From DATMGU01 sp035555315 (GTDB lineage: Bacteria > Pseudomonadota > Alphaproteobacteria > ATCC43930 > CGMCC-115725), in the NCBI GenBank assembly GCA_035555315.1, contig DATMGU010000105.1:1-61205 (forward strand): DNA of 61,205 bases, written 5' to 3'. The notes under the pieces are model-generated. The model saw only the letters and a program-made list of their open reading frames with translations. It searched no databases and was not told the DNA's origin. Below are positions 60,606-61,205 of the stretch, one piece after another (positions within the stretch are counted from its first letter, which is position 1; each line of letters opens with the position of its first letter). The translations under genes were made by a program, and so were the position numbers.

Positions 60606-61205
60606 GGCTCGGCCCAGCGCGGACAGCGGGTCGCGCGCCCCGCCATGGCCTCGACCAGCGGCGGCGGGGCCGCGTCGCAGGCATCGATGCGCCGGGTACA
60701 GCGCGGCGCGAAGCGGCAGCCGGGCGGCAGGGCATGCGGCGGCGGTACCACGCCCGGAATGCCCTGGGGCGGCACGCCGCCCTCGGTCGGGGCACTCGCC
60801 AGCAGGGCCGCGGTATAGGGGTGCAGCGGTGCGCTGAACACCGCCTCGACCGGCCCCGTCTCGACCACCTCGCCGGCATACATCACCGCCACCCGGTCGG
60901 CGATCTCCGCCACCACCGGCAGGCTATGGGTGATGAAGATCAGCGCCAGCCCGGCCTCGCGCTTCAAATCCGCGAGCAGCGCCAGCACTTGGGCCTGGAT
61001 GGTGACGTCGAGGGCGGTCGTCGGCTCGTCGGCGATCATCACCGGCGGGTCGTTGGCGATCGCCATCGCGATCATCACCCGCTGGCGCATGCCGCCGGAC
61101 AGCTCATGGGGGAACGCGGTCGCCCGGCGCACGGGGTCCGGAATGCCGACCCGCTCCAGCAAGCGTATCGCCCGCCGGTCGGCGGCACGGGCCGAAAGGC
61201 GGTGA
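60602..61205 (-). CDS. Peptide ABC-transporter ATP-binding protein (DppD/OppD type, N-terminus beyond window)
   Basis: The C-terminal ~200 residues of an ATPase: signature ELSGGMRQRVMIAMAIANDP, Walker B VMIADEPTTALDVTIQAQVL, switch FITHSLPVVAEIADRVAVM, then the OppD/DppD C-terminal region with the Cys motif CRFAPRCTRRIDAC. The Walker A part lies to the right of position 61205. Translationally coupled to the DppF-type gene. Confidence 0.94.
   Translation of the reverse strand, partial: HRLSARAADRRAIRLLERVGIPDPVRRATAFPHELSGGMRQRVMIAMAIANDPPVMIADEPTTALDVTIQAQVLALLADLKREAGLALIFITHSLPVVAEIADRVAVMYAGEVVETGPVEAVFSAPLHPYTAALLASAPTEGGVPPQGIPGVVPPPHALPPGCRFAPRCTRRIDACDAAPPPLVEAMAGRATRCPRWAEP

Overview
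This 61.2 kb window comes from a high-GC alphaproteobacterial chromosome, most likely Rhodospirillales-like. The evidence is a complete ccmABCDEFGHI operon divergent from acnA, a CarD / phosphatase-like / RpoH cluster, a SUV3-type helicase followed by an S4-domain protein, a 7Fe ferredoxin, bactofilin, and GTG starts with GC-rich third positions. Both edges cut genes: typA on the left, and a peptide ABC-transporter ATPase on the right.

Layout. 0-9.7 kb is core housekeeping: typA, a PfkB kinase, an EI24-type membrane protein, bactofilin, a lipoprotein, nth, DUF2244, dapB, murJ and trpS. 9.8-14.7 kb is a tripartite efflux operon (HlyD adaptor, DHA2 transporter, outer-membrane lipoprotein) divergent from its probable TetR repressor, with a 19-bp palindrome between them. 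14.9-22.7 kb holds a GNAT acetyltransferase and the nine-gene cytochrome c maturation operon. 22.7-28.1 kb holds acnA bracketed by two toxin-antitoxin modules (MazE/MazF-like upstream, Phd/PemK-like downstream), plus AT-rich foreign-looking DNA and an orphan minus-strand terminator. 28.2-36.5 kb holds a patatin whose ribosome-binding site abuts a PhaR-like palindrome, a transglutaminase-like protein, a DNA-binding citrate-synthase homologue, a ProC-like protein, htpG and two exported or unknown proteins.

36.5-43.8 kb is an accessory metal island. It carries an RcnR/CsoR-type sensor, a His-rich RcnA-like exporter, and an opposing chrB-chrA-SOD-beta-propeller operon. Its left edge has a frameshifted gene remnant. 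Its right edge has two decayed, overlapping tyrosine-recombinase genes that look like a recombinase-in-trio (RIT) remnant. Just outside the left edge is a compact transcription unit (TTGACA promoter, strong Shine-Dalgarno, 10-codon ORF, terminator) that may be a micro-peptide or small-RNA gene.

43.9-51.8 kb is core again: RNA helicase, S4 protein, three 32-bp palindromic repeats ahead of a TerB-like gene, fdxA, carD, a catalytically degenerate phosphatase, rpoH, a 44-residue membrane protein, an SNase-like protein and tRNA-Arg(CCT). 52-61.2 kb is more variable: a SulP-STAS-cNMP transporter, two diverged tandem copies of a small-protein gene, a 2OG-Fe(II) oxygenase, a solute-binding protein, two secreted low-complexity proteins, a phospholipase-C-type phosphoesterase and peptide ABC-transporter ATPases.

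All calls come from reading the sequence and recognising families by eye. No database search was run.
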